33,418 nucleotides of DNA from contig JALEKY010000041.1 of the NCBI GenBank assembly GCA_022768945.1, positions 1 to 33,418 on the forward strand. Direction: 5' to 3'. Source of the stretch: Christensenellaceae bacterium. Its GTDB lineage: Bacteria; Bacillota; Clostridia; Christensenellales; Borkfalkiaceae. This document shows positions 14,436-23,948 of this stretch, piece by piece. The notes beneath the pieces were generated by a model. The model searched no databases and was not told where the DNA came from. It saw only the letters and a list, made by a program, of their open reading frames with translations. Each line of letters opens with the position of its first letter. The stretch's first letter is position 1. Made by a program: the position numbers and the translations under genes.

Positions 14436-16757
14436 ATGATTGTAACGAAGAACGAACCGGGACTTGAACAACTTAATATAGTAAGGTCGCTTGCCGAGCG
14501 TTCGGGAATATCTTTTGCGCTTGCAAAAATTTTGTGGTCGCGCGGCGTGAATACCGTAAACAAAGTAAAGCGTTTTCTTTCGCCCGGTAAAGAATATTTT
14601 ACTTCTCCGTTTCTTTTTAAGGGAATGGAAGAAGCCGTTTCACGTATCGAACAGGCAAAAGGCTTAGGCGAAATCGTAGTTATTTACGGCGATTACGACG
14701 CGGACGGAGTGTGCGCAACCACGGTTTTGTATTACGCGTTAAAAGAATACGGTATGGAAAACGTGTTTCCCGTTTTGCCCGAAAGAGCGGACGGATACGG
14801 GCTTTCCGAAGAGCTTATAGATAAGGTTATGGAGGAGTACAATCCCGACCTTATAATCACCGTGGACTGCGGCATAAGCGGATATAAAGAGGTGGACTAC
14901 ATAAAAGACCTCGGGGTAGACGTAATAGTCACGGATCACCACGAACTTCCCGAAATCCTTCCCGATTGCGTAACCATAAACTGTAAATTTCAGGATCAGG
15001 AATACGAATTCGACAGTCTTTGCGGCGCGGGAGTAGCGTTTAAACTCGCCACCGCGCTTATAGGCAAAAACGCTTACGGGTACTTGGATTTAGTCGCTCT
15101 CGCAACCGTTGCGGACAGTATGCCGCTTGTCGACGAAAACCGAGACATCGTGTATGAAGGGCTTAAAATTTTAAAAAGCCGCTCGGTGAGAACGGCGTTT
15201 AAAGAGCTGATAAGCGCTGCTAAGTTAAAGGAAATCAATTCCACTTCGCTTGCGTATACAATCGCGCCGAGAATTAACGCCGCCGGCAGAATGGGCAACG
15301 CGGCGTGCGCGCTCAGACTGTTTTTAAGCGATAATCCGTCGGAAATTTTCGAGCTTTCGGCAAAACTTTGCGAGTATAACATAGCGCGGCAGGTCGATTG
15401 CGACGAGCTTTACCGTTCGGCAAAAGAAAAATTGCAAAAAAAAGGCGCGTATAAGCGCATAATTATACTGGAAGACGCCTCTTGGAAAAACGGGCTTGTA
15501 GGTATTGCCGCGGCAAAACTCGTGGAAGAATACAACCGCCCCGTTATAATGTTCGTAAATAAAGACGGCGTTCTTCACGGCTCTGCGAGAAGCGTGGAGG
15601 GGATAAACATTCTCGACGCGATAACCGCCAATAAGGAATTTTTAACAGAGTTCGGCGGGCATTCTCAGGCTGCCGGGGTGACGCTCGATATCGAAAATCT
15701 TCAGGCTTTTGAAGACGGTATGAATGATTATTTGTCCGAAAAATACCCAAGCGACGTGTTTATTCCCAAGCAGGAAGTAGAAGAGTACGTAGACGAGGTG
15801 TTTACTCTTTCCTTCGCGAGGGAGCTTATGCAGCTCGAGCCTTTCGGAACGGGCAACAAAAGACCTCTTTTTGCTCTCGAATGCGACGCGGTCGAGCCGC
15901 GGCAATTGAAAGACGGTTCGCCGCACATCGCTTTTTCGACCGGCGTAATAGACCTTATTTACTTCAACGGAGAAAAGGAAAGTTCGCTTTTGCGCGCACC
16001 CGTAAAAAAGACGGTGGTTTTCGAGCCTAACATTTCGTATTACGGAGGAAAAGAAAGCCTCCGTGGCTTTGTAAAATGCTACGAGGCGGAAGTGAAACCT
16101 AACGGCGAACTCAGCGCGGATTTGTTTACTGCAAACCTTTCGAATATTGCCGCCGACGGCTGCCCCGCAGAAGTTACAATGCTTACGAAAGAACAGACGG
16201 ATGAGCTTATAGAAAGGGAAAATACCTGCCCGTACGGAACGATGTATGTGGTCAGTTCGCTGAAAACGCTTGAGTTTTTCCCTCAGATTAAGTCTTTGCC
16301 GCTGTATCTTTCTTATCCGAGGGTTAAAAATCTCGGTAATTGCGTAGTTGCTGTTTTAAGCGAAAACGGAGCCGAGGGCTTCAGAAATATAGTCTATCTC
16401 GACGAGCCTATGTATACGCCCGTAAAGGTCGGCAGCGCCGCGATTTACGTTAACGGCGGCATCAGGGCAAGCGAGTTTTTACCCGATTTAAATGCGACGA
16501 GAGAGGGCGTGGGCGAGGTGTTTTCCATAGTTAAAAATATGAACGGAAAGAGAGCGTATACTCCGTCCGATTTATATTTTATTATCAAAGAAGACGCCTA
16601 TATCTCGCGTTATCAGCTGATTTTCGGGGTAAAAGTGCTTGAAGAACTCGGGATAATCGCCTTTAAAAACGGCAAAATCGAATACGACAGAACGGTACGC
16701 GCCGATCTTAATAAATCGAAAATTTTCAAAACGATAGAAGGACTGAAAAATCATTGA
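14436..16757 (+). CDS. recJ: single-stranded-DNA-specific exonuclease RecJ
   Basis: A 773-residue 5'-to-3' exonuclease of recombination and repair. The DHH phosphoesterase core shows DYDADG (86-91), DCGIS (144-148) and DHHE (167-170), followed by RINAAGRM (279-286). The DHHA1 part has HGSARS (381-386) and GGHSQAAG (407-414). An OB-type region and a long C-terminal domain of about 230 residues complete the protein, as in other Firmicutes RecJ proteins. The ATG at 14436 follows a strong AAGGAGGAGG. A TATAAT lies at 14384-14389 but lacks a good -35 partner, so the promoter is uncertain. It heads the run recJ, rel, metallo-hydrolase, hemZ, which is a common Clostridia arrangement. Confidence 0.94.
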   Translation: MIVTKNEPGLEQLNIVRSLAERSGISFALAKILWSRGVNTVNKVKRFLSPGKEYFTSPFLFKGMEEAVSRIEQAKGLGEIVVIYGDYDADGVCATTVLYYALKEYGMENVFPVLPERADGYGLSEELIDKVMEEYNPDLIITVDCGISGYKEVDYIKDLGVDVIVTDHHELPEILPDCVTINCKFQDQEYEFDSLCGAGVAFKLATALIGKNAYGYLDLVALATVADSMPLVDENRDIVYEGLKILKSRSVRTAFKELISAAKLKEINSTSLAYTIAPRINAAGRMGNAACALRLFLSDNPSEIFELSAKLCEYNIARQVDCDELYRSAKEKLQKKGAYKRIIILEDASWKNGLVGIAAAKLVEEYNRPVIMFVNKDGVLHGSARSVEGINILDAITANKEFLTEFGGHSQAAGVTLDIENLQAFEDGMNDYLSEKYPSDVFIPKQEVEEYVDEVFTLSFARELMQLEPFGTGNKRPLFALECDAVEPRQLKDGSPHIAFSTGVIDLIYFNGEKESSLLRAPVKKTVVFEPNISYYGGKESLRGFVKCYEAEVKPNGELSADLFTANLSNIAADGCPAEVTMLTKEQTDELIERENTCPYGTMYVVSSLKTLEFFPQIKSLPLYLSYPRVKNLGNCVVAVLSENGAEGFRNIVYLDEPMYTPVKVGSAAIYVNGGIRASEFLPDLNATREGVGEVFSIVKNMNGKRAYTPSDLYFIIKEDAYISRYQLIFGVKVLEELGIIAFKNGKIEYDRTVRADLNKSKIFKTIEGLKNH

Positions 16758-16829
16758 TTTCGTCGGGGACTTTGCTTTACGGCAATTTTGCCGACCTCGG
16801 CTATACTTACTTGACGGACGGAAATATAT

Positions 16830-18956
16830 ATGTACGAAGTACTTGAAACGATTCAGACAACATATTCGGGCAAAGAGGCTGAAATACTGACAAAAGCCTT
16901 CTACTTTGCAAAAGAGGCGCACGCCAACCAGAAAAGGGCTTCGGGGGAGGAGTACTTTACTCACCCGTGTGCCGTCGCGCAAATTTTGATTGAACTCGGA
17001 ATGGATTGTTCTACGATTGCGGCGGCGTTTCTTCACGATACCATCGAGGATACATACGTTTCCGAGGGGGATATTAAGAAAGAATTCGGTGAAGAGATAC
17101 TTCAGCTCGTTCAGGGCGTTACGAAACTTGAAAAAATAGAATTTAAATCGCACGAGGAAGAGCAAGCCGAAAACTTCAAAAAAATCTTCGTGTCCATGGC
17201 TAAGGACATAAGGGTTATCATTATAAAGCTTGCGGACAGGCTTCACAATATGCGCTCGCTCAACTTCCTTTCGAGCGAACGTCAACAGCGTATTTCCAAA
17301 GAAACGCTGGATATATACGCGCCGCTTGCGGGCAGGCTCGGTATTTCTCAGATTAAGTGCGAATTAGAGGACTTGTGCCTTAAATATCTCGATCCCGAAG
17401 CGTACGAGTTTCTTGCTACGAACATCAACAGCAAGCTTGCCGAACGCCGTAAATTTGTCGATTTCGTAATAAAAGAGATTCAGGAAATTTTAGCCGAATC
17501 TAACCTTCAGGGCGAAGTGTTCGGCAGACCTAAGCATTTCTATTCCATCTATAAAAAGATGAAGAATCAAGGCAAAACGCTCGATCAGATTTACGACCTT
17601 ACGGCAGTTAGGGTAATAGTGAACGAGATAGACGAATGCTACGAGCTTCTCGGAAAAATCCATAAAAAGTGGAAGCCTATCCCCGGCAGAATTAAAGATT
17701 ACATCGCGATGCCTAAGCCGAATATGTATCAGTCGCTGCATACGACTGTCGTAACGGACTTCGGGCAGACGTTTGAAATTCAGATAAGAACGAAAGAAAT
17801 GCACCGCATGGCGGAATACGGTATCGCGGCGCATTGGAAGTATAAAGAGAATAAAACCGTAGAGGATAATTTCGACACACGTCTTTCCTGGATAAGAGAA
17901 GTTATGGAATGGCAGGGCGGAGTAAAGGACAGTAAGGAATTTTTGGAATCCTTAAAAGGCGACGTTTACAGCAGCGAAGTCCTTGTGTTCACTCCGAAGG
18001 GAGAAGTAAAAAGCCTTGTAAAGGACGCAACTCCTATAGATTTTGCGTACAGCGTTCATACGGAAGTCGGTCATCACTGCGTCGGGGCGAAAGTAAACGG
18101 AAAGATGGTTCCGCTTAACACCGTTTTGCAGACGGGCGACGTTGTTGATATAATAACTTCCAAAACGTCAAAAGGTCCGTCCTGGGATTGGCTTAAAATA
18201 GCTAAAAGCGCGGGGAGCAAGAACAAAATTCGTCAGTTCTTCCGCCGCGAAATGCACGACGAGAATATAAAAATAGGCAAGAGCATGCTCGAAGCCGAGG
18301 CTCGCAACAAGGGTTATAACTTCGGTGAACTTTTAAACCCGGTGAGCTTCGAGCGAATACAGAATAAAATGTCGTTCTCTACGCCCGAAGAAATGTATAT
18401 GGCAGTCGGCGGCGGCATAGTAACGGTAAATCAGGTTCTCGTAAAACTCATTGACGTTGCGAGAAAGGAAACGGCAAAGGACGACAACCGCAAATTCGTT
18501 TCCACTCACCATAGCTCAACGGGCGACGTTATAGTAAAGGGAGTGGAAGGCTTGCTTATCCGTTTTGCCGGTTGCTGCAACCCCGTGCCGGGCGATAAAA
18601 TCATCGGGTTTATTTCGAGGGGCAGGGGAGTTACCGTTCACAGAGCGGACTGCCCTAATATGAAAAACGAAACGCCGGACAGAATCGTAGAAGCCGTGTG
18701 GTCGGGAAAAGTCGGAAGCGATTACATCGTCAGCATAGAAATTCACGCGGAAGAGAGCGCGTCGGTGCTTCAGGTGGTGTCCGGAATTTGCGCGCAGCTC
18801 AATCTGTTTATAACTTCCGTCAACGGCAGAATCGATACAAAACTCAGAATTAGTATCGTGGATATGACCATTCGTCTTAACACGGCGGGCGACCTCGATA
18901 CGCTTATAAAAAAGATTTCGGCTGAAAAAGGCATAATAGAAGTATTCCGCGTATAA
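16830..18956 (+). CDS. relA: bifunctional (p)ppGpp synthetase/hydrolase Rel
   Basis: A 708-residue stringent-response enzyme that makes and breaks (p)ppGpp. The N-terminal HD hydrolase has HDTIED (69-74), and the later helix contains the conserved DRLHNMR (136-142). The synthetase domain has the RxKD form of its key motif (RIKD, 287-290), followed by YIAMPKPNMYQSLHTTV. The RxKD charge pattern marks bifunctional Rel rather than the synthesis-only RelA of E. coli. A TGS domain (about 383-447), a zinc-finger-like region with GCCNPVPGD, and a C-terminal ACT domain (about 635-706) follow. The start has only a weak GGACGG-like site. It is 72 bases after recJ with no terminator between. Confidence 0.95.
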   Translation: MYEVLETIQTTYSGKEAEILTKAFYFAKEAHANQKRASGEEYFTHPCAVAQILIELGMDCSTIAAAFLHDTIEDTYVSEGDIKKEFGEEILQLVQGVTKLEKIEFKSHEEEQAENFKKIFVSMAKDIRVIIIKLADRLHNMRSLNFLSSERQQRISKETLDIYAPLAGRLGISQIKCELEDLCLKYLDPEAYEFLATNINSKLAERRKFVDFVIKEIQEILAESNLQGEVFGRPKHFYSIYKKMKNQGKTLDQIYDLTAVRVIVNEIDECYELLGKIHKKWKPIPGRIKDYIAMPKPNMYQSLHTTVVTDFGQTFEIQIRTKEMHRMAEYGIAAHWKYKENKTVEDNFDTRLSWIREVMEWQGGVKDSKEFLESLKGDVYSSEVLVFTPKGEVKSLVKDATPIDFAYSVHTEVGHHCVGAKVNGKMVPLNTVLQTGDVVDIITSKTSKGPSWDWLKIAKSAGSKNKIRQFFRREMHDENIKIGKSMLEAEARNKGYNFGELLNPVSFERIQNKMSFSTPEEMYMAVGGGIVTVNQVLVKLIDVARKETAKDDNRKFVSTHHSSTGDVIVKGVEGLLIRFAGCCNPVPGDKIIGFISRGRGVTVHRADCPNMKNETPDRIVEAVWSGKVGSDYIVSIEIHAEESASVLQVVSGICAQLNLFITSVNGRIDTKLRISIVDMTIRLNTAGDLDTLIKKISAEKGIIEVFRV

Positions 18957-18985
18957 CGGGAAAATTTTTCTAAAGGTAAGGACTA

Positions 18986-19600
18986 ATGAAGTACGAAGTA
19001 TTTTCGAACGGAGTTTTCGGCTCAAACGCATATCTTGTTTACGACGGCGAGGACGGAGTAGTAATCGACGCGGGCGTTCCCTTAAGCGAGGTTAAAGCGC
19101 GTGCGGACGAGCTGAATGTAAAGATCCGCGCGCTTATTTTAACACACGGGCACTACGATCATATCGCGCACGCCTGCGAATACAAGGCGGCGGGCATACC
19201 CGTAGGGATAAACAAAAGAGAGGCGTATATGCTTTCGCCGTGCAGGGATAACCTCGCTAAATATATGGGCTTTAAGGTGCAGGCGATTGCCCCGGATTTC
19301 GTGTTTTGCGGAGGGGAGGTTCTGTCTTTCGGCAAGCTTGAGTTTAAAGTTGTTTTAACGGCGGGGCATACCGCGGGTTCGTGTTGCTTTTTGTGCGATA
19401 ACGTGTGTTTTACGGGGGATACGCTCTTTTACGGCAGTGTGGGCAGGACTGATTTCCCTACCGGAAGTCATAAGGAACTGATGGAATCCATAAAAGGAAA
19501 GTTGCTTGTTTTGCCGGGAGACACGATCGTTTGTCCCGGACATAACGAATGTACCACCATACGCGCCGAAGCGGAAAGCAACCCGTACTTTTCGGACTGA
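18986..19600 (+). CDS. metallo-beta-lactamase-fold hydrolase (glyoxalase II-like)
   Basis: A 204-residue protein with the binuclear metal motif THGHYDH (53-59), a later histidine in the GHTAGS stretch, the bridging aspartate in FTGDTLF, and a final CPGHNE histidine. This is the short glyoxalase II-like (YcbL/BlaB-fold) group of hydrolases. The real substrate is not known; hydroxyacylglutathione is unlikely to be the only one in a clostridial cell. It starts 29 bases after rel with AAGGTAAGG as ribosome site and ends 18 bases before hemZ, so these three are almost certainly cotranscribed. Confidence 0.88.
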   Translation: MKYEVFSNGVFGSNAYLVYDGEDGVVIDAGVPLSEVKARADELNVKIRALILTHGHYDHIAHACEYKAAGIPVGINKREAYMLSPCRDNLAKYMGFKVQAIAPDFVFCGGEVLSFGKLEFKVVLTAGHTAGSCCFLCDNVCFTGDTLFYGSVGRTDFPTGSHKELMESIKGKLLVLPGDTIVCPGHNECTTIRAEAESNPYFSD

Positions 19601-19618
19601 AAAGGAGAAGAAAATTTT

Positions 19619-20986
19619 ATGTTGCATACGAATGTCGAAGCGTTTTTCCCCGATCTGACGGAAGAGATAAATCTGTTTCCCGGCGCCGATAATTTTGAAA
19701 TAACTCACTTTATGTGTGAAAAAGACGGCTTTTTCGAAAATACCGTCACCGTAAACGATAAAAAATACGAGTATAAGGACAATGCCGAGTACTTTGGCGA
19801 AACGGAAAGGAAGAGGTATTCCAAAAGATACGCCAAGCTTTCGGTCTATCGCGCGCTTTCGTCTTTTACGGGCGAAAAGATGGCGTGGGGTGCGCTCACG
19901 GGTATAAGACCTGTAAAACTTGCCTATCAACACGGCGAAGGTTACGAAGATTTTTTGAAAAACGAAATGCTCGTTTCCGACAATAAGACCGAAGTCGTTA
20001 AAAAAATCATAGAAGCACAAAAGGGAATATACGAGATAAACCGCGATAACGGCGACTTTTTCGTAGGAATTCCGTTTTGTCCGTCGAGATGTTCGTATTG
20101 TTCGTTCGTGTCGTCGGAGATTGCAAAGGCTAAGAATCTACCCGAGTATGTAGACGCGCTCGTCAAAGAAATAGCCTCTTCCAAACCGATGATTAAAAAT
20201 TTACGCAGCCTGTATATAGGCGGGGGCACTCCCGTTTCGCTGCCGAAAGAGCTTTTGAAAAATGTGCTTGACGCGGTAGGTAAAAACGAAAGCGGCGTAG
20301 AATACACTGTGGAAGCGGGCAGACCGGACTGCATCGACAGAGAGACGCTTTCTCTATTAAAAGAATACGGCGTTACGCGTATATGCGTCAACCCGCAGAC
20401 TTTCAACGACAAAACGCTCGTTCTTCTCGGAAGGAAACACACCGCGGCGGACGTTATCGAAAAATTCGCCCTCGCGCGGGAATACGGCTTCGATATAAAT
20501 TGCGACCTTATCGCGGGGCTTCCCGAAGAAACGCTCGAAGATTTCAAGCGCAGCATAGATACGGTGACGGCTCTCCGCCCGGAGAACGTTACGGTGCATA
20601 CGCTTTGCCTCAAAAAAGGCTCGAAATTAAAAGAGAGCTGTTCGCGGCTCGACGAAGGGGAAGTTTCGGAGATGATAGAATATTCCTCCCGCGAGGCGGC
20701 AAAAGCCGGATACTCTCCTTACTATCTGTACAGGCAGAAGTATATGGCGGCAAATCAGGAGAACACCGGATATGCGCTTTCCGGAAAGGTGTGCGTTTAT
20801 AACGTGGACGTTATGGAGGAAATAGCGGACAACGTAGCGTGCGGCGCGAACGCCGTTTCCAAAAAGGTTTTTCCCGAGGAAAACAGAATAGAACGCTACG
20901 GTTCGCCTAAGGACATTGCAACGTATATATCGAAAATAGACGCCATTATAGACGAAAAGAAAAAGTTGTTCGGATTTCAAGAATAA
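19619..20986 (+). CDS. hemZ: HemZ-type coproporphyrinogen dehydrogenase-like radical SAM protein
   Basis: A 455-residue protein with a unique N-terminal domain of about 145 residues followed by a radical SAM core with C154-x3-C158-x2-C161 and YIGGGTP further on, as in HemN and HemZ proteins. HemZ proteins are annotated as oxygen-independent coproporphyrinogen III oxidases, but activity has not been shown for most clostridial members, and no other haem gene lies nearby. The conserved YLYRQKYMAANQENTGYA stretch near residue 375 fits the HemZ family. The ATG follows AAAAGGAGA. It closes the recJ-rel-hydrolase-hemZ run; no convincing terminator separates it from the rpsO promoter region. Confidence 0.9.
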   Translation: MLHTNVEAFFPDLTEEINLFPGADNFEITHFMCEKDGFFENTVTVNDKKYEYKDNAEYFGETERKRYSKRYAKLSVYRALSSFTGEKMAWGALTGIRPVKLAYQHGEGYEDFLKNEMLVSDNKTEVVKKIIEAQKGIYEINRDNGDFFVGIPFCPSRCSYCSFVSSEIAKAKNLPEYVDALVKEIASSKPMIKNLRSLYIGGGTPVSLPKELLKNVLDAVGKNESGVEYTVEAGRPDCIDRETLSLLKEYGVTRICVNPQTFNDKTLVLLGRKHTAADVIEKFALAREYGFDINCDLIAGLPEETLEDFKRSIDTVTALRPENVTVHTLCLKKGSKLKESCSRLDEGEVSEMIEYSSREAAKAGYSPYYLYRQKYMAANQENTGYALSGKVCVYNVDVMEEIADNVACGANAVSKKVFPEENRIERYGSPKDIATYISKIDAIIDEKKKLFGFQE

Positions 20987-21035
20987 GCCTTTTTTAATTC
21001 CGCGCAAGGAAATTTTAAAAACGGCAAAAAAACAG

Positions 21036-21064
21036 TTTACTTTCCGAACGAAATATGTTAATAT
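21036..21064 (+). promoter_or_regulatory. rpsO promoter with extended -10
   Basis: TTTACT (21036-21041) and TAATAT (21059-21064) are 17 bases apart, with TGT directly before the -10 element forming an extended -10. The start should be near 21071. Confidence 0.6.
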
Positions 21065-21070
21065 TTTAGA

Positions 21071-21163
21071 GTACCTGCCGATTGGCTTTCGCGAGAACTC
21101 TGACGCATTGCTAAGCGGTACGGCGTATAACGGCGATTTGCCGAAAACGGAGGATTTATTATT
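21071..21163 (+). promoter_or_regulatory. rpsO: structured rpsO leader, candidate S15 autoregulatory site
   Basis: The predicted leader is about 93 bases. GTACC at its 5' end (21071-21075) can pair with GGTAC (21117-21121) to enclose a branched region, and a second hairpin CGGC/GCCG (21131-21134 with 21140-21143) stands just before the GGAGG ribosome site at 21149-21153. Many bacteria control rpsO by S15 binding its own leader, with structures that differ between phyla. This makes autoregulation likely but not shown here. Confidence 0.45.
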
Positions 21164-21427
21164 ATGGAAAAAGAACTCAAAACACAAATTATCAGCGATT
21201 ATGCAAGACACGAGGGCGACACCGGTTCTTCCGAAGTTCAGATAGCTCTTCTTACGGAAAGAATCAATCACCTCAACGAGCATCTTAAAGCGAACCCCAA
21301 CGATAAGCACTCCCGTCGCGGTCTTTTAAAGATGGTCGGTAAGAGAAAAGGACTTCTCGACTATCTCAAACAGAACGACCTCGAAGGATACAGAAATCTT
21401 ATCGCACGCCTCGGTTTGAGAAAATAA
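21164..21427 (+). CDS. rpsO: 30S ribosomal protein S15
   Basis: An 87-residue protein that matches S15 along its whole length, including [17 protein letters not shown] in the first third, the LNEHL stretch and KHSRRGLL loop, and the basic RKGLLDYL end. S15 binds 16S rRNA early in small-subunit assembly. The start is set by GGAGG ten bases upstream. A terminator follows before pnp, so the familiar rpsO-pnp pair is only partly coupled here. Confidence 0.97.
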   Translation: MEKELKTQIISDYARHEGDTGSSEVQIALLTERINHLNEHLKANPNDKHSRRGLLKMVGKRKGLLDYLKQNDLEGYRNLIARLGLRK

Positions 21428-21500
21428 TTTCGGTATTCGTTTGCGTTTTTAGTAATCCGCTTACCGATACGACGGCTCACAATTAAACTCAGAGTATTTC

Positions 21501-21530
21501 GGGAGCGATATTTTCGCTCCCTATTTTTTT
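21501..21530 (+). terminator. intrinsic terminator after rpsO
   Basis: An 8-bp stem (21501-21508 with 21514-21521) with a 5-base loop is followed by TATTTTTTT. Readthrough or an unseen promoter must supply pnp transcription. Confidence 0.88.
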
Positions 21531-21593
21531 GAAAAAACGGAGTGAAATCAGGAAGTTTCGAATCGGGAACGGCGCTTTTTTTAAATGAAAAGC

Positions 21594-21641
21594 AAAGCCG
21601 GCAAAACAAAGGCAAAAACAAATAAACGGTCGGCTTTTTCT
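21594..21641 (+). promoter_or_regulatory. inverted repeat in the pnp leader
   Basis: AAAGCCG (21594-21600) and CGGCTTT (21631-21637) can pair across a 30-base A-rich loop and are followed by more T residues. This may be an attenuator or a target for RNase processing of the pnp leader, a known way pnp regulates itself in other bacteria. The long loop makes it weak. Confidence 0.35.
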
Positions 21642-21670
21642 TATAAAATCAGAGAACAAAAGGAGACAAG

Positions 21671-23770
21671 ATGTTAGAAAACTACAAAGTATTCAAAACA
21701 GAAATCGGCGGAAGAGAAGTTACCGTCGAAGTCGGCAAGTACGCGCAGCAGGCAAACGGCTCGTGTATCGTGCGTTGCGGCGAAACGGTCGTTATGGTAA
21801 ACACCGTTATGAGCGCAAGCCCGAGAGAGGGTATGGATTTCTTCCCCCTGTCCGTAGACTATGAAGAAAAGATGTACGCCGTAGGCAAAATCCCAGGTGG
21901 CTTCAAAAAGAGAGAGGGCAGAGCGAGCGATAAGGCTATCCTTACTTCGAGACTTATCGACCGTCCTATAAGACCGCTTTTCCCGAAGGGACTTTTTAAC
22001 GACGTAACCGTTACCGCTACCGCTCTTTCGGTAGATACGAATATTCCGCCCGAACCGTTCGCAATGCTCGGCAGCTCCATCGCGCTTTCCATTTCGGATA
22101 TACCTTTCGCGGGACCTACCGGCTCGGTACTCGTAGGAATAGTAGACGGCAAGTATGTAATCAACCCCGACTGCCAGGGCAGAGAAAAGAGCACTTTAAA
22201 CCTCTACCTTTCCGGCACGAAGGACGCTATAATGATGGTTGAAGCGGGCGCAAAGGAAATTGCGGACGACGATATGGTCGGAGCGATTTTGTTCGGTCAC
22301 GAAGAAATCAAACGTCAGTGCGCGTTCATCGAAGGCATTGTAGCGGAATGCGGAAAGAAGAAGCTTGAAATGGATCTCTATCACGTTCCCGAAGAACTCG
22401 ATAAAGACGTTCGCGCGTTCGCTTCCGAAAAGCTCGATTGGGCGCTCGACACGTTCGACAGACAAGAAAGACAAGCTCGTCAGGACGAGGTCGAAAAGGA
22501 AACCCTCGAACATTTCGCAGAGCAGTACGAAGGAATGGCGAGAGAGATTAAAGACTCCCTCTATTATATAACGAAAGAGAAAGTTCGCGCAAAGATTACG
22601 AATACGGGCGTTCGTCCGGACGGCAGATCGCTTACCGAAATCAGACCTATCTGGTGCGAGCACGGCATTTTGCCGAGAGTTCACGGCACAGGCGTATTCA
22701 CGAGAGGTCAGACGCAGGTTCTCACTACTTGCACGCTCGGCACTATAAGCGAAGTTCAGAAGCTTGAAGGTCTTGACGACGAGCAGTACAAGAGATATTT
22801 ACACCACTACAATATGCCGGGTTACGCTTCCGGCGAAGCTAAGCCGTTGCGCAGCCCCGGTCGTCGCGAAATAGGTCACGGCGCGCTTGCGGAAAGAGCT
22901 TTGGAGCCGGTTATCCCCTCCGAAGAAGAATTCCCGTACGCTATAAGACTCGTTTCCGAAGTGCTTTCCTCCAACGGTTCCACTTCTCAGGCGAGCGTAT
23001 GCGGTTCGACTCTCGCTCTTATGGACGCGGGCGTTCCGATTAAAGCGCCTGTCGCAGGTATCGCAATGGGACTTATCAAGGACGTCGAAAGCGGAAAGAT
23101 TTCCGTTATGAGCGATATTCAGGGACTCGAAGACTTCCTCGGTGATATGGACTTCAAGGTAGCAGGTACCGCAAAGGGCATTACCGCTATTCAGATGGAT
23201 ATTAAGATTAAGGGTATCGACGAAGCTATTCTTCGCAAAGCCATTTCTCAGGCAAACGAAGGCAGACACTTCATACTCGGCAAAATGCTCGAATGCATTC
23301 CCGAGGTTAACCCCACTCTTTCAAAATACGCTCCCAAGATTATTTCCTTCTCCATCAATCCCGATAAGATTAGAGAGGTTATCGGTTCCGGCGGAAAGGT
23401 AATCAACAAGATTATAGAGGAAACGGGCGTTAAAATCGATATTACCGACGACGGCAAGGTAAACATCGCTACTTACGGCGAGGATATGACCAACGCTAAC
23501 CGCGCTAAGGCAATTATTCTTTCGATAGCGAAAGACCTCGAAGTAGGCGATATGTTCATTTCGACCGTCGCGAGAATTCTCCCCAAAGTAGGCGCGTTCG
23601 TTGAGCTTTCGCCTGGAAAAGACGGTATGATACACATCTCCAAGATGAGCGACCGCAAGATCAACACGGTTGACGAAGTTCTCGCTATCGGAGATACCGT
23701 CAAGGTTGAAATCATCAAAATCGGTGAAAAGGGTATAGACCTTAAGCTCCTCGAAAAGATGGAAGGCTGA
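21671..23770 (+). CDS. pnp: polyribonucleotide nucleotidyltransferase (PNPase)
   Basis: A 699-residue phosphorolytic 3'-to-5' exoribonuclease, a central RNA-decay enzyme in Firmicutes. The two RNase PH domains (about 1-210 and 310-535) flank a helical linker. The second carries the conserved catalytic stretch SDIQGLEDFLGDMDFKVAGT, with the key aspartates. A KH domain with the GSGGK loop (in IREVIGSGGKVINKI) and an S1 RNA-binding domain close the protein. The ATG at 21671 follows AAAAGGAGA. Placement after rpsO is the usual bacterial order. Its leader holds an inverted repeat. A strong terminator follows the stop codon. Confidence 0.97.
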   Translation: MLENYKVFKTEIGGREVTVEVGKYAQQANGSCIVRCGETVVMVNTVMSASPREGMDFFPLSVDYEEKMYAVGKIPGGFKKREGRASDKAILTSRLIDRPIRPLFPKGLFNDVTVTATALSVDTNIPPEPFAMLGSSIALSISDIPFAGPTGSVLVGIVDGKYVINPDCQGREKSTLNLYLSGTKDAIMMVEAGAKEIADDDMVGAILFGHEEIKRQCAFIEGIVAECGKKKLEMDLYHVPEELDKDVRAFASEKLDWALDTFDRQERQARQDEVEKETLEHFAEQYEGMAREIKDSLYYITKEKVRAKITNTGVRPDGRSLTEIRPIWCEHGILPRVHGTGVFTRGQTQVLTTCTLGTISEVQKLEGLDDEQYKRYLHHYNMPGYASGEAKPLRSPGRREIGHGALAERALEPVIPSEEEFPYAIRLVSEVLSSNGSTSQASVCGSTLALMDAGVPIKAPVAGIAMGLIKDVESGKISVMSDIQGLEDFLGDMDFKVAGTAKGITAIQMDIKIKGIDEAILRKAISQANEGRHFILGKMLECIPEVNPTLSKYAPKIISFSINPDKIREVIGSGGKVINKIIEETGVKIDITDDGKVNIATYGEDMTNANRAKAIILSIAKDLEVGDMFISTVARILPKVGAFVELSPGKDGMIHISKMSDRKINTVDEVLAIGDTVKVEIIKIGEKGIDLKLLEKMEG

Positions 23771-23784
23771 TTATAACGATCAGG

Positions 23785-23828
23785 GCGTCTTATTAAGGCA
23801 ACGAGTTTGCCTAGTAAGGCGCTTTTTT
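23785..23828 (+). terminator. intrinsic terminator after pnp
   Basis: A long, slightly bulged stem (23785-23800 paired with about 23807-23822) ends in GGCGC and is followed by TTTTTT at 23823-23828. Confidence 0.9.
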
Positions 23829-23948
23829 GTTTCTTACGAATAGTTCGGATTTGTTCGACTTAGGAGTATAAAGACAAAACGGAGAATGTACTTTTTCTAA
23901 GCCCTTCGCCATATAATAGGCTTGTAAAAAAGAATTATAAGGCGAATA

